This document shows positions 24,352-34,982 of a DNA stretch of 64,000 nt, piece by piece (within the stretch, counting starts at the first letter, position 1; each line of letters begins with the position of its first letter). The notes under the pieces were generated by a model, which was not told the origin of the DNA, did not search any database, and saw only the letters and a program-made list of their open reading frames with translations. Source of the DNA: Micromonospora sp. Llam0 (GTDB taxonomy: Bacteria; Actinomycetota; Actinomycetes; Mycobacteriales; Micromonosporaceae); NCBI RefSeq assembly GCF_003751085.1, contig NZ_RJJY01000001.1, forward strand, positions 744,001-808,000. Reading direction: 5' to 3'. Position numbers and translations under genes: made by a program.

Positions 24352-25590
24352 ATGTCGTACGGGACGAGTCAGATGCCGGACGGGACGAGCCAGGCACGGG
24401 CGGCGGGCGGTACCGACGCGACGCTGGTGGTCTGGGACGAGCGCCTGCTGGCGTACGACCTCGGTGACCATCCGCTGGACCCGGTACGGGTCGAGCTGAC
24501 CATCGCGCTGGCCCGCGAGTACGGCCTGCTGGACCGCCCCGGGGTGCGGCTGCTCGCCCCGGAGCCGGCCGACGACGCGGCGCTCACCCGGGTGCACCGG
24601 GCCGACTACCTCGACGCCGTCCGGGTCGCCCACGACGACCCGTTCTTCTCCGGGTACGGCCTCGGCACCCCGGACAATCCGACGTTTGCCGGGATGCACG
24701 ACGCCAGCGCGCTGGTCGCCGGTGCCACGATGGCCGCCGCCGAGGCGGTCTGGCGCGGTGACGTGCGGCGAGCGGTGAACGTCTCCGGCGGGCTGCACCA
24801 CGCGATGCCCGGCCGGGCCGCCGGGTTCTGCGTCTACAACGACCCGGCGGTGGCGATCGCCCGGCTGCTCGACCTCGGCGCCGAACGCATCGCGTACGTC
24901 GACATCGACGTGCATCACGGCGACGGGGTGCAGGAGATCTTCTACGACGATCCGCGGGTGCTCACCGTCAGCCTGCACGAGACGCCGCTGGCGCTGTTCC
25001 CCGGCACCGGATTCCCCGACGAGGTGGGCGGCCCCGCCGCGCAGGGCAGCGCGGTGAACGTCGCGTTGCCGTCCGGCACCGCCGACCGGGGCTGGCTGCG
25101 CGCGTTCCACGCCGTGGTGCCGTCGCTGCTGCGCGCCTTCCGGCCGCAGCTGCTCGTCACCCAGTGCGGGGCGGACGCACACCGGCTCGACCCGCTGGCC
25201 GACCTGGGGCTCAGCGTCGACGGCCAGCGGGCCGCGTACCTGGCGCTGCGGGCCCTCGCCGACGAGCACTGCGGCGGCCGCTGGGTCGCCACCGGCGGCG
25301 GCGGGTACGCCCTGGTCGAGGTGGTGCCCCGGGCCTGGACCCATCTGCTGGCGATCGCCACCGGCGCGCCGATCGACCCGGCCACGCTGACCCCACCCCG
25401 GTGGCGGGAGCTGGCCGCCGCCCGCTGCCCCGGCCGACAGGTCCCGCTGCGGATGACCGACGAGGCCGACCTGGACTTCCAGCCGTGGCAGCCGGCCGGT
25501 GAACCGGACCCGATCGACCGGGCGATCATGGCGACCCGCCGGGCGGTCTTCCCCCTGCACGGACTCGATCCGCACGACCCCCGGGACTGA
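24352..25590 (+). CDS. acuC: AcuC-like protein deacetylase (class I HDAC fold)
   Basis: A 412-residue zinc-dependent deacetylase. Active-site features are VNVSGGLHHAMPGRAAGFCVYNDPAVA (paired His), YVDIDVHHGDGVQEIFY (Asp and His zinc ligands), CGADAHRLDPLADL (second Asp ligand) and TGGGGYALVEV. In Bacillus AcuC removes acetyl groups from acetyl-CoA synthetase. Here the stop codon is two bases before a gene encoding a GNAT-ACS acetyltransferase fusion, so writer and eraser of lysine acetylation are made together. Confidence 0.9.
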   Translation: MSYGTSQMPDGTSQARAAGGTDATLVVWDERLLAYDLGDHPLDPVRVELTIALAREYGLLDRPGVRLLAPEPADDAALTRVHRADYLDAVRVAHDDPFFSGYGLGTPDNPTFAGMHDASALVAGATMAAAEAVWRGDVRRAVNVSGGLHHAMPGRAAGFCVYNDPAVAIARLLDLGAERIAYVDIDVHHGDGVQEIFYDDPRVLTVSLHETPLALFPGTGFPDEVGGPAAQGSAVNVALPSGTADRGWLRAFHAVVPSLLRAFRPQLLVTQCGADAHRLDPLADLGLSVDGQRAAYLALRALADEHCGGRWVATGGGGYALVEVVPRAWTHLLAIATGAPIDPATLTPPRWRELAAARCPGRQVPLRMTDEADLDFQPWQPAGEPDPIDRAIMATRRAVFPLHGLDPHDPRD

Positions 25591-25592
25591 CC

Positions 25593-28169
25593 ATGGACCG
25601 ATCGGCTGACGTGCTGCTGCGCGACGGCACCACCGTCCACCTGCGGCAGATCCGCCCGGACGACGCCGACGCGATCGTCGCGATGCACGCCCGGTTCTCC
25701 GACCGCACCCGCTACCTGCGGTACTTCTCCCCGTACCCGCGGATCCCCGACCGCGACCTGGACCGCTTCGTCAACGTCGACCACCACGACCGGGAGGCGT
25801 TCGTGGTGGTCTCCGGTGACCGGATCTTCGCGGTCGGCCGCTACGACCGGATGGGTCCGGGCTCGCCCGAAGCCGAGGTCGCCTTCGTCGTCGAGGACGC
25901 CCACCAGGGCCGGGGCGTCGGCTCGGTGCTGCTGGAGCACCTCGCCGCCGCTGCCCGTTCCGAAGGCGTCACCTCCTTCGTCGCCGAGGTGCTGCCGGTC
26001 AACGCGCCGATGCTGCGGGTCTTCGCCGACGCCGGCTTCCAGGTCCGCCGCCGGTACGCCGACGGCGTGGTCCACCTGAGCTTCCCGATCGCCCCGACGG
26101 AGGCGTCCCTGCAGGTGCAGTGGAGCCGCGAACACAGCGCCGAGGCCCGGTCCATCGCCCGGCTGCTGACCCCGCGGGGGATCGCCGTCTACGGCGCCAG
26201 CGCCACCGGCCAGGGGGTCGGCGCGGCCGTCCTCGGGCACCTGCGCGACGGCGGGTTCACCGGGGACGTGGTCCCGGTGCATCCGGCGGTGGACCGCATC
26301 GGCGGGCTGCCCGCGTACCGTCGGGCGGCCGACGCCGGCCACCCGGTCGACCTGGCGGTCGTCGCGGTGGCGCCGGACGCGGTGCCGGCCGTGGTCGCCG
26401 ACGCCGCCGCGGCCGGCGCCCACGGCGTCGTGGTCATCTCGGCCGGGTTCGCCGAGTCCGGCCCGGCCGGCGCCGCCGCCCAGCGGGAACTGATCCGTAC
26501 GGCGCACGTGGCCGGGCTGCGGGTGGTCGGCCCGAACTGTCTCGGCGTGGCCAACACCGACCCTCGGATCCGGCTCAACGCGACGCTGGCGCCGCAGCTG
26601 CCGCCGGCCGGCCGGGTCGGCTTCTTCAGCCAGTCCGGTGCGCTCGGCGTGGCGTTGCTCGCCGAGGCGGACCGGCGTGGGCTCGGGTTGTCGACGTTCG
26701 TGTCGGCCGGCAACCGGGCCGACGTCTCCGGCAACGACCTACTGCAGTACTGGCAGGACGACCCCGGCACCGACGTGATCCTGCTGTACCTGGAGACGTT
26801 CGGCAATCCCCGCAAGTTCGCCCGGCTGACCCGCCGGATCGGGCGCACCAAGCCGGTGGTGGCGCTGGCCTCCGGTGTCGGCGCTGGAGGTGCCTCCAGC
26901 GCCGACACCGGGGCGGGGCGGGGCGTCACGGCCGGGCCGGACGCCGCCGCATTGACCCGGCTGTTCGCCCGGTCCGGGGTGATCCGGGTCGACACGGTCG
27001 CGGAGATGTTCGACGTCGGCACCCTGCTGGCCAACCAGCCGCTGCCGGTGGGCCGGCGGGTGGCCGTGGTCGGCAACTCGTCGGCGTTGACCATGCTGGC
27101 CGCGGCGGCCTGCCGGGCGCAGCGGCTCACCGTGGCGGCCGGCTACCCGCGTACCGTCGCGCCCGAAGCCGGCGCGCACGAGTTCGCCGACGTGCTCGCC
27201 GACGCCGCCATCGACGCTGCCGTCGACGCCCTGGTGGTGGTGTTCGCGCCGCCGCTGCCCAACCAGTTGGCGGACGAGGACGCCGACTTCACTTCGGCGT
27301 TGGCCAGCGTGGCGCTCGCCGGTGACAAGCCGACGGTCGCGACGCTGCTGGTCGGCCAGCCGCCGGCCGGGGTGCCGACCTACCCGTCGGTGGAGGAGTC
27401 GGTCCGGGCGCTGGCCCGGGTCGCCGACTACGCCGACTGGCTGCGCGAGCCACCCGGCACGGTGCCGGAGCTGGCCGGGATCGACCCGGCCGCGGCCGGT
27501 GCCGCGCTGACCGTCGACCCGGTCGACCCGGTCGGGCTGCTCGCCGGGTACGGCATCGAGGTGCTCGACTCGCTCCCGGCCGCCTCGGTCGACCAGGCGG
27601 TGGCCGCCGCGCGGCGGCTCGGCCTGCCGGTGGTGGTCAAGGCCGCCGCGGACGGCCTGCGACACCGGCTGGACCTCGGCGCGGTACGGCTGGATCTGGC
27701 CACCGTGGACGCGGTGCAACGGGCCTACCGCGACGTCGCGGCCCAGTTCGGCGCACAGGTGCTGATCCAACGGATGGTGCCGCCCGGCGTCGCCTGCGTG
27801 GTCGAGTCGACCACCGATCCCACCTTCGGCCCGGTGGTCGGTTTCGGGTTGGGCGGCGTGGCGACCGATCTGCTGGGTGACCGGGCCTGGCGGGCCGCGC
27901 CGCTGACCGACCGGGACGCGGCCGGGCTGGTCGACGAACCCCGGGCGGCGCCGCTGCTGTCCGGGTACCGGGGCGCCGGTCCGGTGGACCGGGTCGCCCT
28001 GGTCGATCTGCTGCTGCGGGTGGGGCGGCTCGCCGACGAGCAGCCGGCGGTTCACCGGTTGCGGCTCAACCCGGTGCTGGCCCGGCCGGACGGGCTGGCG
28101 GTGCTGCACGCCAGCGTCGTGCTCGGTCCGCCGGACGCCCGCCCGGACACCGGCCCGCGCCGGCTCTGA
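25593..28169 (+). CDS. GNAT acetyltransferase fused to NDP-forming acyl-CoA synthetase-like domains (Pat-type)
   Basis: An 858-residue protein. Residues 1-155 are a GNAT domain (VEDAHQGRGVGSVLLEHL binds acetyl-CoA). From about 190 follow a CoA-binding domain (GIAVYGASATGQGVGAAVLGHLRDGGF), a ligase domain (LRVVGPNCLGVAN ... FFSQSGALGVALL) and an ATP-grasp domain (LPVVVKAAADGLRHRLDLGAV). Such fusions act as protein lysine acetyltransferases of the PatZ/Pat group, though in E. coli PatZ the GNAT part is C-terminal. An Ala/Gly/Ser-rich insertion near residue 430 is encoded by a 40-bp palindrome. It is in an operon with acuC. Confidence 0.88.
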   Translation: MDRSADVLLRDGTTVHLRQIRPDDADAIVAMHARFSDRTRYLRYFSPYPRIPDRDLDRFVNVDHHDREAFVVVSGDRIFAVGRYDRMGPGSPEAEVAFVVEDAHQGRGVGSVLLEHLAAAARSEGVTSFVAEVLPVNAPMLRVFADAGFQVRRRYADGVVHLSFPIAPTEASLQVQWSREHSAEARSIARLLTPRGIAVYGASATGQGVGAAVLGHLRDGGFTGDVVPVHPAVDRIGGLPAYRRAADAGHPVDLAVVAVAPDAVPAVVADAAAAGAHGVVVISAGFAESGPAGAAAQRELIRTAHVAGLRVVGPNCLGVANTDPRIRLNATLAPQLPPAGRVGFFSQSGALGVALLAEADRRGLGLSTFVSAGNRADVSGNDLLQYWQDDPGTDVILLYLETFGNPRKFARLTRRIGRTKPVVALASGVGAGGASSADTGAGRGVTAGPDAAALTRLFARSGVIRVDTVAEMFDVGTLLANQPLPVGRRVAVVGNSSALTMLAAAACRAQRLTVAAGYPRTVAPEAGAHEFADVLADAAIDAAVDALVVVFAPPLPNQLADEDADFTSALASVALAGDKPTVATLLVGQPPAGVPTYPSVEESVRALARVADYADWLREPPGTVPELAGIDPAAAGAALTVDPVDPVGLLAGYGIEVLDSLPAASVDQAVAAARRLGLPVVVKAAADGLRHRLDLGAVRLDLATVDAVQRAYRDVAAQFGAQVLIQRMVPPGVACVVESTTDPTFGPVVGFGLGGVATDLLGDRAWRAAPLTDRDAAGLVDEPRAAPLLSGYRGAGPVDRVALVDLLLRVGRLADEQPAVHRLRLNPVLARPDGLAVLHASVVLGPPDARPDTGPRRL
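26872..26911. repeat. 40-bp perfect palindrome inside the GNAT-ACS gene
   Basis: A 19-base arm (26872-26890, starting CCGGTGTCGG and ending CTGGAGG) is exactly inverted at 26893-26911 with only TG between. It encodes a low-complexity Gly/Ala/Ser loop (GVGAGGASSADTG) and could form a cruciform or a strong mRNA hairpin. Confidence 0.9.
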
Positions 28170-28185
28170 CCGCGCCGGCTCTGAT
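28156..28185. repeat. 15-bp tandem duplication at a convergent gene end
   Basis: CGCGCCGGCTCTGAC at 28156-28170 is followed directly by CGCGCCGGCTCTGAT at 28171-28185. The unit includes the TGA stop codon of the GNAT-ACS gene, so the stop itself is duplicated. Confidence 0.85.
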
Positions 28186-28285
28186 TGGCCACCTTGACTT
28201 CGATCGACCGCCTTGACGTCGCGCGGCCGGCCGGAGCCTCTGCTCCGACCGGCCGCCGCCCCCGATGAGCCGGCCGTCCCCCCGG

Positions 28286-29290
<1,005 letters not shown>

Positions 29291-29458
29291 TCTCAGTCGC
29301 CTCCCCGCGTCGACAAGTGGTGAGCCAGCAGCGGAGTGCCGCTGGTGACAACCAGCTTGCCGGGTAGGGCGTGAAGTCACGGTTAGCCGGGGGCCAGGTG
29401 GCATGAATTCGGGACCTGACCGTTGCCGTACACCGGCTGGCGGTTGCTGACAGTGACG

Positions 29459-29905
29459 TCACAGTTCCAGCAGGATGGTCTGCGGTCCGATGTTGACGCT
29501 CTCCACCTGCATGTGCGCCCGGAACCGTCCGGTGCGTACCGTCGCGCCCCGCGCGGCCAGTGCCTCGACCACCGCCGTCACCAGTGGCTCGGCCAGCTCC
29601 GCCGGGGCGGCGGCGGACCAGCTCGGCCGTCGTCCGCGGCGCGCGTCGCCGTACAAGGTGAACTGGCTGACCACCAGGACCGGCGCGGCCAGCTGCGCGG
29701 CAGAGCGCTCGGCGGTGCCGCCACCGTCCGGATCCGGCGGGAAGATCCGCAGCTCGTAGATCTTGCGGGCCATCTCGGCGGCGGTCGTGCCGGTGTCGGT
29801 GTGGGTCACCCCGAGCAGCACCAGTAGCCCGGGGCCGATCGCCGCGACCACCTCGCCGTCGACCGTCACCGAGGCCCGACCGACCGTCTGCACCACCGCC
29901 CGCAC
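29459..29905 (-). CDS. dtd: D-aminoacyl-tRNA deacylase
   Basis: A 148-residue DTD enzyme that hydrolyses D-amino acids from mischarged tRNA. Signatures are MRAVVQTVGRASVTVDGE at the N-terminus, the SQFTLYGDARRGRRPSW motif, and NIGPQTILLEL at the C-terminus, equivalent to the NxGPxT cis-Pro motif. Length is normal. It starts with GTG and lies 168 bases upstream of sigB on the same strand. Confidence 0.93.
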   Translation of the reverse strand: MRAVVQTVGRASVTVDGEVVAAIGPGLLVLLGVTHTDTGTTAAEMARKIYELRIFPPDPDGGGTAERSAAQLAAPVLVVSQFTLYGDARRGRRPSWSAAAPAELAEPLVTAVVEALAARGATVRTGRFRAHMQVESVNIGPQTILLEL

Positions 29906-29979
29906 ACCGGCCAGCCTGCCACACCGGCCGGTCAGCCCGTGATGTCGGCCGGCCGGTCAGCCGACCACACCGCCGCCGG

Positions 29980-31476
29980 TCACCCCGGCAGCAGGATGCC
30001 GCGTTCGACCAGCCGGGCCAGGACCGGCGTAGCGGCCTCGGCGAGCTCCTGTTCGGGTACGTCGTGCGCGAGCGCCAGCAGCGACAACTGCTCGCGCATC
30101 GGCAACCGGCCGTCGCACCCGCCGACCACCGCCAGCACCAGCGGATCGATCTCCTCGGTCCAGCGCAGCCCACCGGTCAACGTGACGGTCTGCCGGTCGA
30201 CCGCCCAGCCGTCGTCCCCGATGCCGGCCTCCTGCTGCAGCCGCAGCCCGTCGGCGGCCCGGTAACGGGCGTCGAGCAGACCGGCGGCGTCGCGGGCGCG
30301 CAGCCAGTCCTGCCGGGCGAACCACTCGTCGACCCGGTCACCCAGCGGTGGTGTCACCTGCTGGCGCAGCTCCTCGACCCGGACCACCGGATCGGCGTGT
30401 CCGCTGCGGCGCAGGGTGACCAGGCCGAAGCCGACCGCCTCGACCTTCTGCGCGTCGAACCAGTCGAGCCAGGCGGCCGCCCGGTGCGCGTCCGGACCCT
30501 CGCTGGCGTCGGCCAGCCACAGATTGACGTAGGAGACCGGGTCGGCCACCTCCCGCTGGATCACCCACCCGTCCAGCCCGGTGCCGGCCAACCAGCCCGC
30601 GACCCGTTCGGTCCAGTCCTCCCCGGCGACGTGCATCCAGTTCGCCAGGTAGTGCATGGTGCCGCCGTCGGTGAGCAGGTCCGGGGCGGCGGCCGCGAGC
30701 TCGGCGCAGATGCCGTCGCCGATCCGGCCCGAGTCGCGGTAGGTGTGGGTGGCGGTGCCCGGCCCGACCACGAACGGCGGGTTGCTGACCACGAGGTCGA
30801 ACCGGCGACCGGCGACCGGTGCGGTCAGGTCACCGTGCAGCAGCTCCCACCGTTGGCCGTTGAGCGCGGCGGTGGTGGCGGCGAACCGCAGCGCCCGGGC
30901 CGACAGGTCGGTGGCGGTGACGCTGGCGGCGTGACCGGCCAGGTGCAGCGCCTGTACGCCGCAGCCGGTGCCGAGATCCAGCGCCGCGCCGACCGGCCGC
31001 CGGTGCACCGCACCGGCCAGGGTGGTCGACGAGCCACCGATGCCGAGGACATGATCGGCGGCGAGCGGCTGACCCGCCCGCAGGTGCGACGGCACGTCCG
31101 AGATCACCCACCAGGCGTCGCCGTACGGCTCCAGGTCGACGCCCTGCCGCAGTCCGGGTCCGTCCGGTGACTGCTCCACCAGTCCGGCGGCGAGCGCGTC
31201 GGCCAGCGGCAGCGGCGCCAGTGCGGCGGCGACCGTGTCGGCCGGCTCGGTCTGGGCGCAGACGAACAGGCGGATCAGCGTGGCGAGCGGATCACCGTCG
31301 GCGGTGCGCCGCAGCGCGGCCCGGTGATCGTTGCGGGCCACCGCGGAGGTGGCCTGCGGCCCCAGCCGCTCGGCGATCCCGGTCGAGGTGAACCGGGCCG
31401 CGGTCAGCGCGGTCCGCAACTGGTCGATCCCGGCCGCGTCGAGCAGCGCGGGATAATCGGTCATGTCGTCGGTCAC
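29980..31476 (-). CDS. HemK/PrmC-like class I methyltransferase, large form
   Basis: A 498-residue protein. Residues 1-125 are an uncharacterised N-terminal helical domain; the central methyltransferase core (about 145-300) has ALDLGTGCGVQALHLA (motif I) and FDLVVSNPPFVVGPG, the NPPF motif typical of enzymes methylating planar amide or amine nitrogen. The C-terminal about 190 residues are a further conserved domain. The substrate is unknown. GTG 31476 with an AGGA site upstream is the preferred start; an ATG four codons later is possible. It is divergent from the HhH-GPD gene. Confidence 0.82.
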   Translation of the reverse strand: MTDDMTDYPALLDAAGIDQLRTALTAARFTSTGIAERLGPQATSAVARNDHRAALRRTADGDPLATLIRLFVCAQTEPADTVAAALAPLPLADALAAGLVEQSPDGPGLRQGVDLEPYGDAWWVISDVPSHLRAGQPLAADHVLGIGGSSTTLAGAVHRRPVGAALDLGTGCGVQALHLAGHAASVTATDLSARALRFAATTAALNGQRWELLHGDLTAPVAGRRFDLVVSNPPFVVGPGTATHTYRDSGRIGDGICAELAAAAPDLLTDGGTMHYLANWMHVAGEDWTERVAGWLAGTGLDGWVIQREVADPVSYVNLWLADASEGPDAHRAAAWLDWFDAQKVEAVGFGLVTLRRSGHADPVVRVEELRQQVTPPLGDRVDEWFARQDWLRARDAAGLLDARYRAADGLRLQQEAGIGDDGWAVDRQTVTLTGGLRWTEEIDPLVLAVVGGCDGRLPMREQLSLLALAHDVPEQELAEAATPVLARLVERGILLPG

Positions 31477-31575
31477 GTTGCCATCCTGCCCGGTCGCCTG
31501 ACTAATCCTGGCCCATCCTGCCCGGCGGGGCGGGTCGTCGCCGGACGATCTGCTCCGATCCGGCAGGATACGCGG

Positions 31576-32151
31576 ATGAGCCTTTCGCTGCCCATCGACG
31601 CGGACGCCAACGAGTTGCTGCGGCGCAGCCCGCTGGCGCTGGTCGTCGCGATGGTCCTGGATCAGCAGGTGCCGCTGGAGCGCGCCTTTTCCGCGCCGTA
31701 CGACCTGGGTCTGCGGTTGGGGCACCAGCCGGACGCCCGCGAACTCGCCGAGTACGACCCCGATGAGCTGATCGAGGTCTTCGCCCAGCGGCCGGCGCTG
31801 CACCGGTTCCCGAAGGCGATGGCCGCGCGGGTGCAGCAGGTCTGTCGGATCGTCGTCGACCGGTACGACAACGACCCGGCCCGGATCTGGACCGACGCCC
31901 CGGACGGGGCGACCGCGTTGGCCCGGATCAGCGAGCTGCCCGGCTTCGGCAAGCAGAAGGCGCAGATCTTCCTGGCGCTGCTCGGCAAGCGGTACGGCGT
32001 ACAGCCGACGGGCTGGCGGGAAGCGGCCGGCGAGTTCGGCCGGGACGGGGTGCACGTCTCGGTGGCCGACATCGTCGACGAGGACTCCCTGGTCCGGGTA
32101 CGGGAACACAAGCAGCAGATGAAGGCGGCGGCGAAGGCGGCCAAGGGCTGA
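31576..32151 (+). CDS. HhH-GPD type DNA glycosylase-like repair protein
   Basis: A 191-residue protein. The N-terminal ALVVAMVLDQQVPLERAF segment and the helix-hairpin-helix ISELPGFGKQKAQIFLALLGKRYG (about residues 114-140) identify an HhH-GPD base-excision repair family member of a short actinobacterial type. I cannot see a standard catalytic Lys/Asp pair with confidence, so glycosylase activity is inferred. ATG 31576 begins the conserved region. The Lys/Ala-rich tail (QMKAAAKAAKG) may bind DNA. Confidence 0.82.
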   Translation: MSLSLPIDADANELLRRSPLALVVAMVLDQQVPLERAFSAPYDLGLRLGHQPDARELAEYDPDELIEVFAQRPALHRFPKAMAARVQQVCRIVVDRYDNDPARIWTDAPDGATALARISELPGFGKQKAQIFLALLGKRYGVQPTGWREAAGEFGRDGVHVSVADIVDEDSLVRVREHKQQMKAAAKAAKG

Positions 32152-32270
32152 CCCGCCGCGTCCCGCCAGGCATGTCCGCCGGCCGGTAGGTCGGTCACGT
32201 CTGTGGCTGGGCGTTCGGCGACGTGCGCCGGCAGGTGCGACGATGGCGGTACGCGACACGAGGAGGCACG

Positions 32271-32633
32271 GTGCGACGGACCGCTGGGCAACCGACCGTG
32301 ATCACCGACGCCGAACCGAGCCCGGGCGACCAACTGCGCGGCCGGCAACGTCGGTACGTGCTGATGATGTCGATCCGGGGCGTCTGTCTGATCGTCGGCG
32401 CGGTCCTGGTGACCAGCGAGGCGCCGCTGCTCTGGCTGTGGCTGCCGATCTGCGCGGTCGGGATGATCCTGGTGCCGTGGCTGGCCGTGCTGCTCGCCAA
32501 CGACCGGCCGCCGAAGGACCGGCACCGGATGCGCGACCAGCGGCACCAACCGGCTTCCCGGAGCGGCCCAGCGCAGGTCGGCGCGGTGCCGACCACGCCG
32601 TCACCGGTCCGCGTCATCGACGTCGAGCCCTGA
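32271..32633 (+). CDS. DUF3099 family membrane protein
   Basis: A 120-residue protein with two membrane helices (about residues 26-47 and 50-70), then the conserved LANDRPPKDRHRM segment of DUF3099. The function is unknown. The GTG at 32271 is preceded by GAGGAGGC. Its 3-prime end overlaps the end of the convergent PsuK gene by 33 bases. Confidence 0.82.
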   Translation: MRRTAGQPTVITDAEPSPGDQLRGRQRRYVLMMSIRGVCLIVGAVLVTSEAPLLWLWLPICAVGMILVPWLAVLLANDRPPKDRHRMRDQRHQPASRSGPAQVGAVPTTPSPVRVIDVEP

Positions 32634-33578
32634 CCCGACGCGGCGAACCGGCCGGGCACCGACCACCCCGACCGCCGTCGCGCCCGCCCGTCCGGCGGCG
32701 GCCAGCGCGGTCACCGGATCATCGCCGGCGAGCCAGGCGGCGAGTAGCCCAGCGGCGAAGGCGTCACCGGCGCCGGTGGGGTCGACCACCGGCACGGTCG
32801 GTGCCGCCGCTGACACCACCGCCGCTGACACCACCGTTGCCGGCTCGTGCCAGACGGCTCCGCCGGAGCCACGTTTGACCACCAGCCGCCGGACCGGCGC
32901 TGGCGTCGGCAGTCCGTCGGCCAGCCCCAGCGCCGTGGCTTCGTCCAGGTTGGCCAGCAGCAGGTCGGTCCCGCGTACCCAGTCGAGGAACCTCGCCGGT
33001 CCGGCGGCCAGCAGCGGAGCCGCCGACGCCGCGTCGACGCTGGTCGACATGCCGCGCGACCGGGCCGCGACCAGCGCGTGGCGGCCGGCCTGCCGGCTGC
33101 GCGGGTGCAGCAGCGGGTAGCCGGACAGGTGCAGGTGTGTCGCGTCGGGGAACAGCGCCACGGCGTCGTCGACGTCACCGGCCCGCAGCGACAGGTTGGC
33201 GCCCCGGTCGGCGACCATCGAGCGCTGCTCACCGTGGGCGAGCACGATCACCGTGCCGGTCGCCGTGTCCGGGCAGCGCCGTACCGCGAGGTCGACCCCG
33301 GCTGCGGCCAACTCGGCCAGCCGGATGTCCCCGAGGTCGTCGTCGCCCGCCGCCGCCACCAACGTCACGGGTACGCCGTGCGCGGCCAGCCAGGCCGCGG
33401 TGTTGGCGGCCTGGCCGCCGCCGGTGAACCGGATCCCGCCCGCCGTGTCCGAACCGGCCGCCAACGGTGCGGTGAGCACGGCCACCACGTCGGTGACCAG
33501 GTCGCCGACGACCAGGACCCGGCCCGGGCGCGGCCGGCCAGGGGCCGGGCCGCCGCCGGTCAGCCTGCGGCCGGTCAC
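32601..33578 (-). CDS. psuK: PfkB-family carbohydrate kinase, probable pseudouridine kinase
   Basis: A 325-residue ribokinase-fold enzyme expected to phosphorylate pseudouridine at the 5-prime position. The N-terminal [11 protein letters not shown] and [18 protein letters not shown] motifs and the C-terminal [22 protein letters not shown] (anion hole and catalytic Asp) are clear. The GTG at 33578 overlaps the stop of the pseudouridine-5-phosphate glycosidase gene (GTGA), and this partnership is the main reason to call it PsuK rather than another sugar kinase. Confidence 0.82.
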   Translation of the reverse strand: MTGRRLTGGGPAPGRPRPGRVLVVGDLVTDVVAVLTAPLAAGSDTAGGIRFTGGGQAANTAAWLAAHGVPVTLVAAAGDDDLGDIRLAELAAAGVDLAVRRCPDTATGTVIVLAHGEQRSMVADRGANLSLRAGDVDDAVALFPDATHLHLSGYPLLHPRSRQAGRHALVAARSRGMSTSVDAASAAPLLAAGPARFLDWVRGTDLLLANLDEATALGLADGLPTPAPVRRLVVKRGSGGAVWHEPATVVSAAVVSAAAPTVPVVDPTGAGDAFAAGLLAAWLAGDDPVTALAAAGRAGATAVGVVGARPVRRVGSGLDVDDADR

Positions 33579-34576
33579 CCCGCCGTGCCGGTCGGCTCTG
33601 CGGCGGCGGCGAACTCGGCCGCGTGGGCGGCCTCCGCCACCGCCGCCGCCGCGGCGATCCGCCCGGCGAGGTCGGCGTTGCGCAGGATGATCCGGATGTT
33701 CACCGCCAGGCTGGCCCCTGCGGTGGCCGAGTGGAAGTGCGCCAGCAGGAACGGGGTGACCTCTTTGCCGGTGACGCCCGCCTCGGCCATCCGGGCCAGC
33801 CCGGTGGCCAGCGTGGTGTCGTGCAGACCCGGATCCAGTTGTTCCTGTGGCGGCAGCGGGTTCGCCACCACCAGCGCACCCCCGCCGAGGCCGTGCCGGC
33901 GCCGGGCCCGGATCACCTCGGCGACGTGTTCCGGCGAGTCGAGCGACCAGTGCAGGTCGTGGCCGCTGTCGGTGACGAAGAATCCGGGGAACCGCCGGCT
34001 GCGGTAGCCGGCGACCGCCACGCCGAGGGTCTCCAGCCGCTCCAGGGTGGCTGCCACGTCCAGGATCGATTTCACCCCGGCGCAGACCACGGTGATCGGC
34101 GTACCGGCCAGGGTGACCAGGTCGGCCGACTCGTCGAAGGTCTGCGCCGCCTCCCGGTGCACCCCGCCGAGCCCGCCGGTGGCGAACACGCCGATGCCGG
34201 CCGCCGCCGCGACCACGCTGGTGGCGGCGACCGTCGTCGCCCCGTCCACGCCGCTCGCCGCGGCCAGCGGCAGGTCCCGGGCGGAGAGCTTGGCGATGGT
34301 GTCGGAGCCGGCCAGCCGGGTGAGCTCGGCATCGTCCAGGCCGACCACCAGCCGCCCGCCGAGCATGCCGATGGTGGCCGGTACCGCGCCGGTGGCCCGT
34401 ACCGCGGCCTCGATCTCGCGGGCGACCCGCAGATTGTCGGGTCGCGGCAGGCCGTGTGCGATGATGGTGCTTTCCAGGGCGACGATGGCCCGTCCGTCCC
34501 GGCGGGCGTCGGCCACCTCGGCGCCGTACTGGATGTCGTAGTGCAACGGCCCGGTGCGGCCTGCGGATTCTGCCAT
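33575..34576 (-). CDS. psuG: Pseudouridine-5-phosphate glycosidase
   Basis: A 333-residue enzyme that splits pseudouridine 5-phosphate into uracil and ribose 5-phosphate. Highly conserved blocks are [68 protein letters not shown] and [19 protein letters not shown]. The start is ATG 34576; the upstream extension lies in the divergent promoter region. With PsuK it forms a two-gene nucleoside salvage operon. Confidence 0.93.
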   Translation of the reverse strand: MAESAGRTGPLHYDIQYGAEVADARRDGRAIVALESTIIAHGLPRPDNLRVAREIEAAVRATGAVPATIGMLGGRLVVGLDDAELTRLAGSDTIAKLSARDLPLAAASGVDGATTVAATSVVAAAAGIGVFATGGLGGVHREAAQTFDESADLVTLAGTPITVVCAGVKSILDVAATLERLETLGVAVAGYRSRRFPGFFVTDSGHDLHWSLDSPEHVAEVIRARRRHGLGGGALVVANPLPPQEQLDPGLHDTTLATGLARMAEAGVTGKEVTPFLLAHFHSATAGASLAVNIRIILRNADLAGRIAAAAAVAEAAHAAEFAAAAEPTGTAG

Positions 34577-34666
34577 GATCACCACGGTACGGGGCGGGGG
34601 TCGCGCCGGACGTTGGACCCGTACGCCACAAACTGCCAAACTCTCAGCCTGGAGGTGGGAGACGAC

Positions 34667-34891
34667 GTGACTACCGAGGTTCTTGAGCGTCCCGAGGTCA
34701 AGGATGCCGACGCCGACAACGGCCCGGAGATGTTCCACTACGTCCGCAAGGACAAGATCGCCGAGAGCGCCGTCATGGGCACCTTCGTGATCGCACTGTG
34801 CGGCGAACGCTTCCCGGTGACCCGTACGCCGAAACCCGGATCACCCGTCTGCCCCCGGTGCAAGGAGATCTACGAGTCGATGACCGGCTGA
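34667..34891 (+). CDS. DUF3039 family small zinc-binding-like protein
   Basis: A 74-residue actinobacterial protein. The conserved core is [32 protein letters not shown] followed by [12 protein letters not shown]; the Cys residues probably bind zinc. The GTG at 34667 follows GGAGGTGGGA. It precedes the DEAH helicase gene, a frequent pairing in actinobacteria. Function unknown. Confidence 0.88.
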   Translation: MTTEVLERPEVKDADADNGPEMFHYVRKDKIAESAVMGTFVIALCGERFPVTRTPKPGSPVCPRCKEIYESMTG

Positions 34892-34982
34892 GCCGGACTC
34901 CGATCGGCCTTCGCGTCCACCGGCCGCGAGGGCCTTTTCGTGGCCGTCGACCGGATTCCGGTCACGGGGGAAAGGGGTATGC

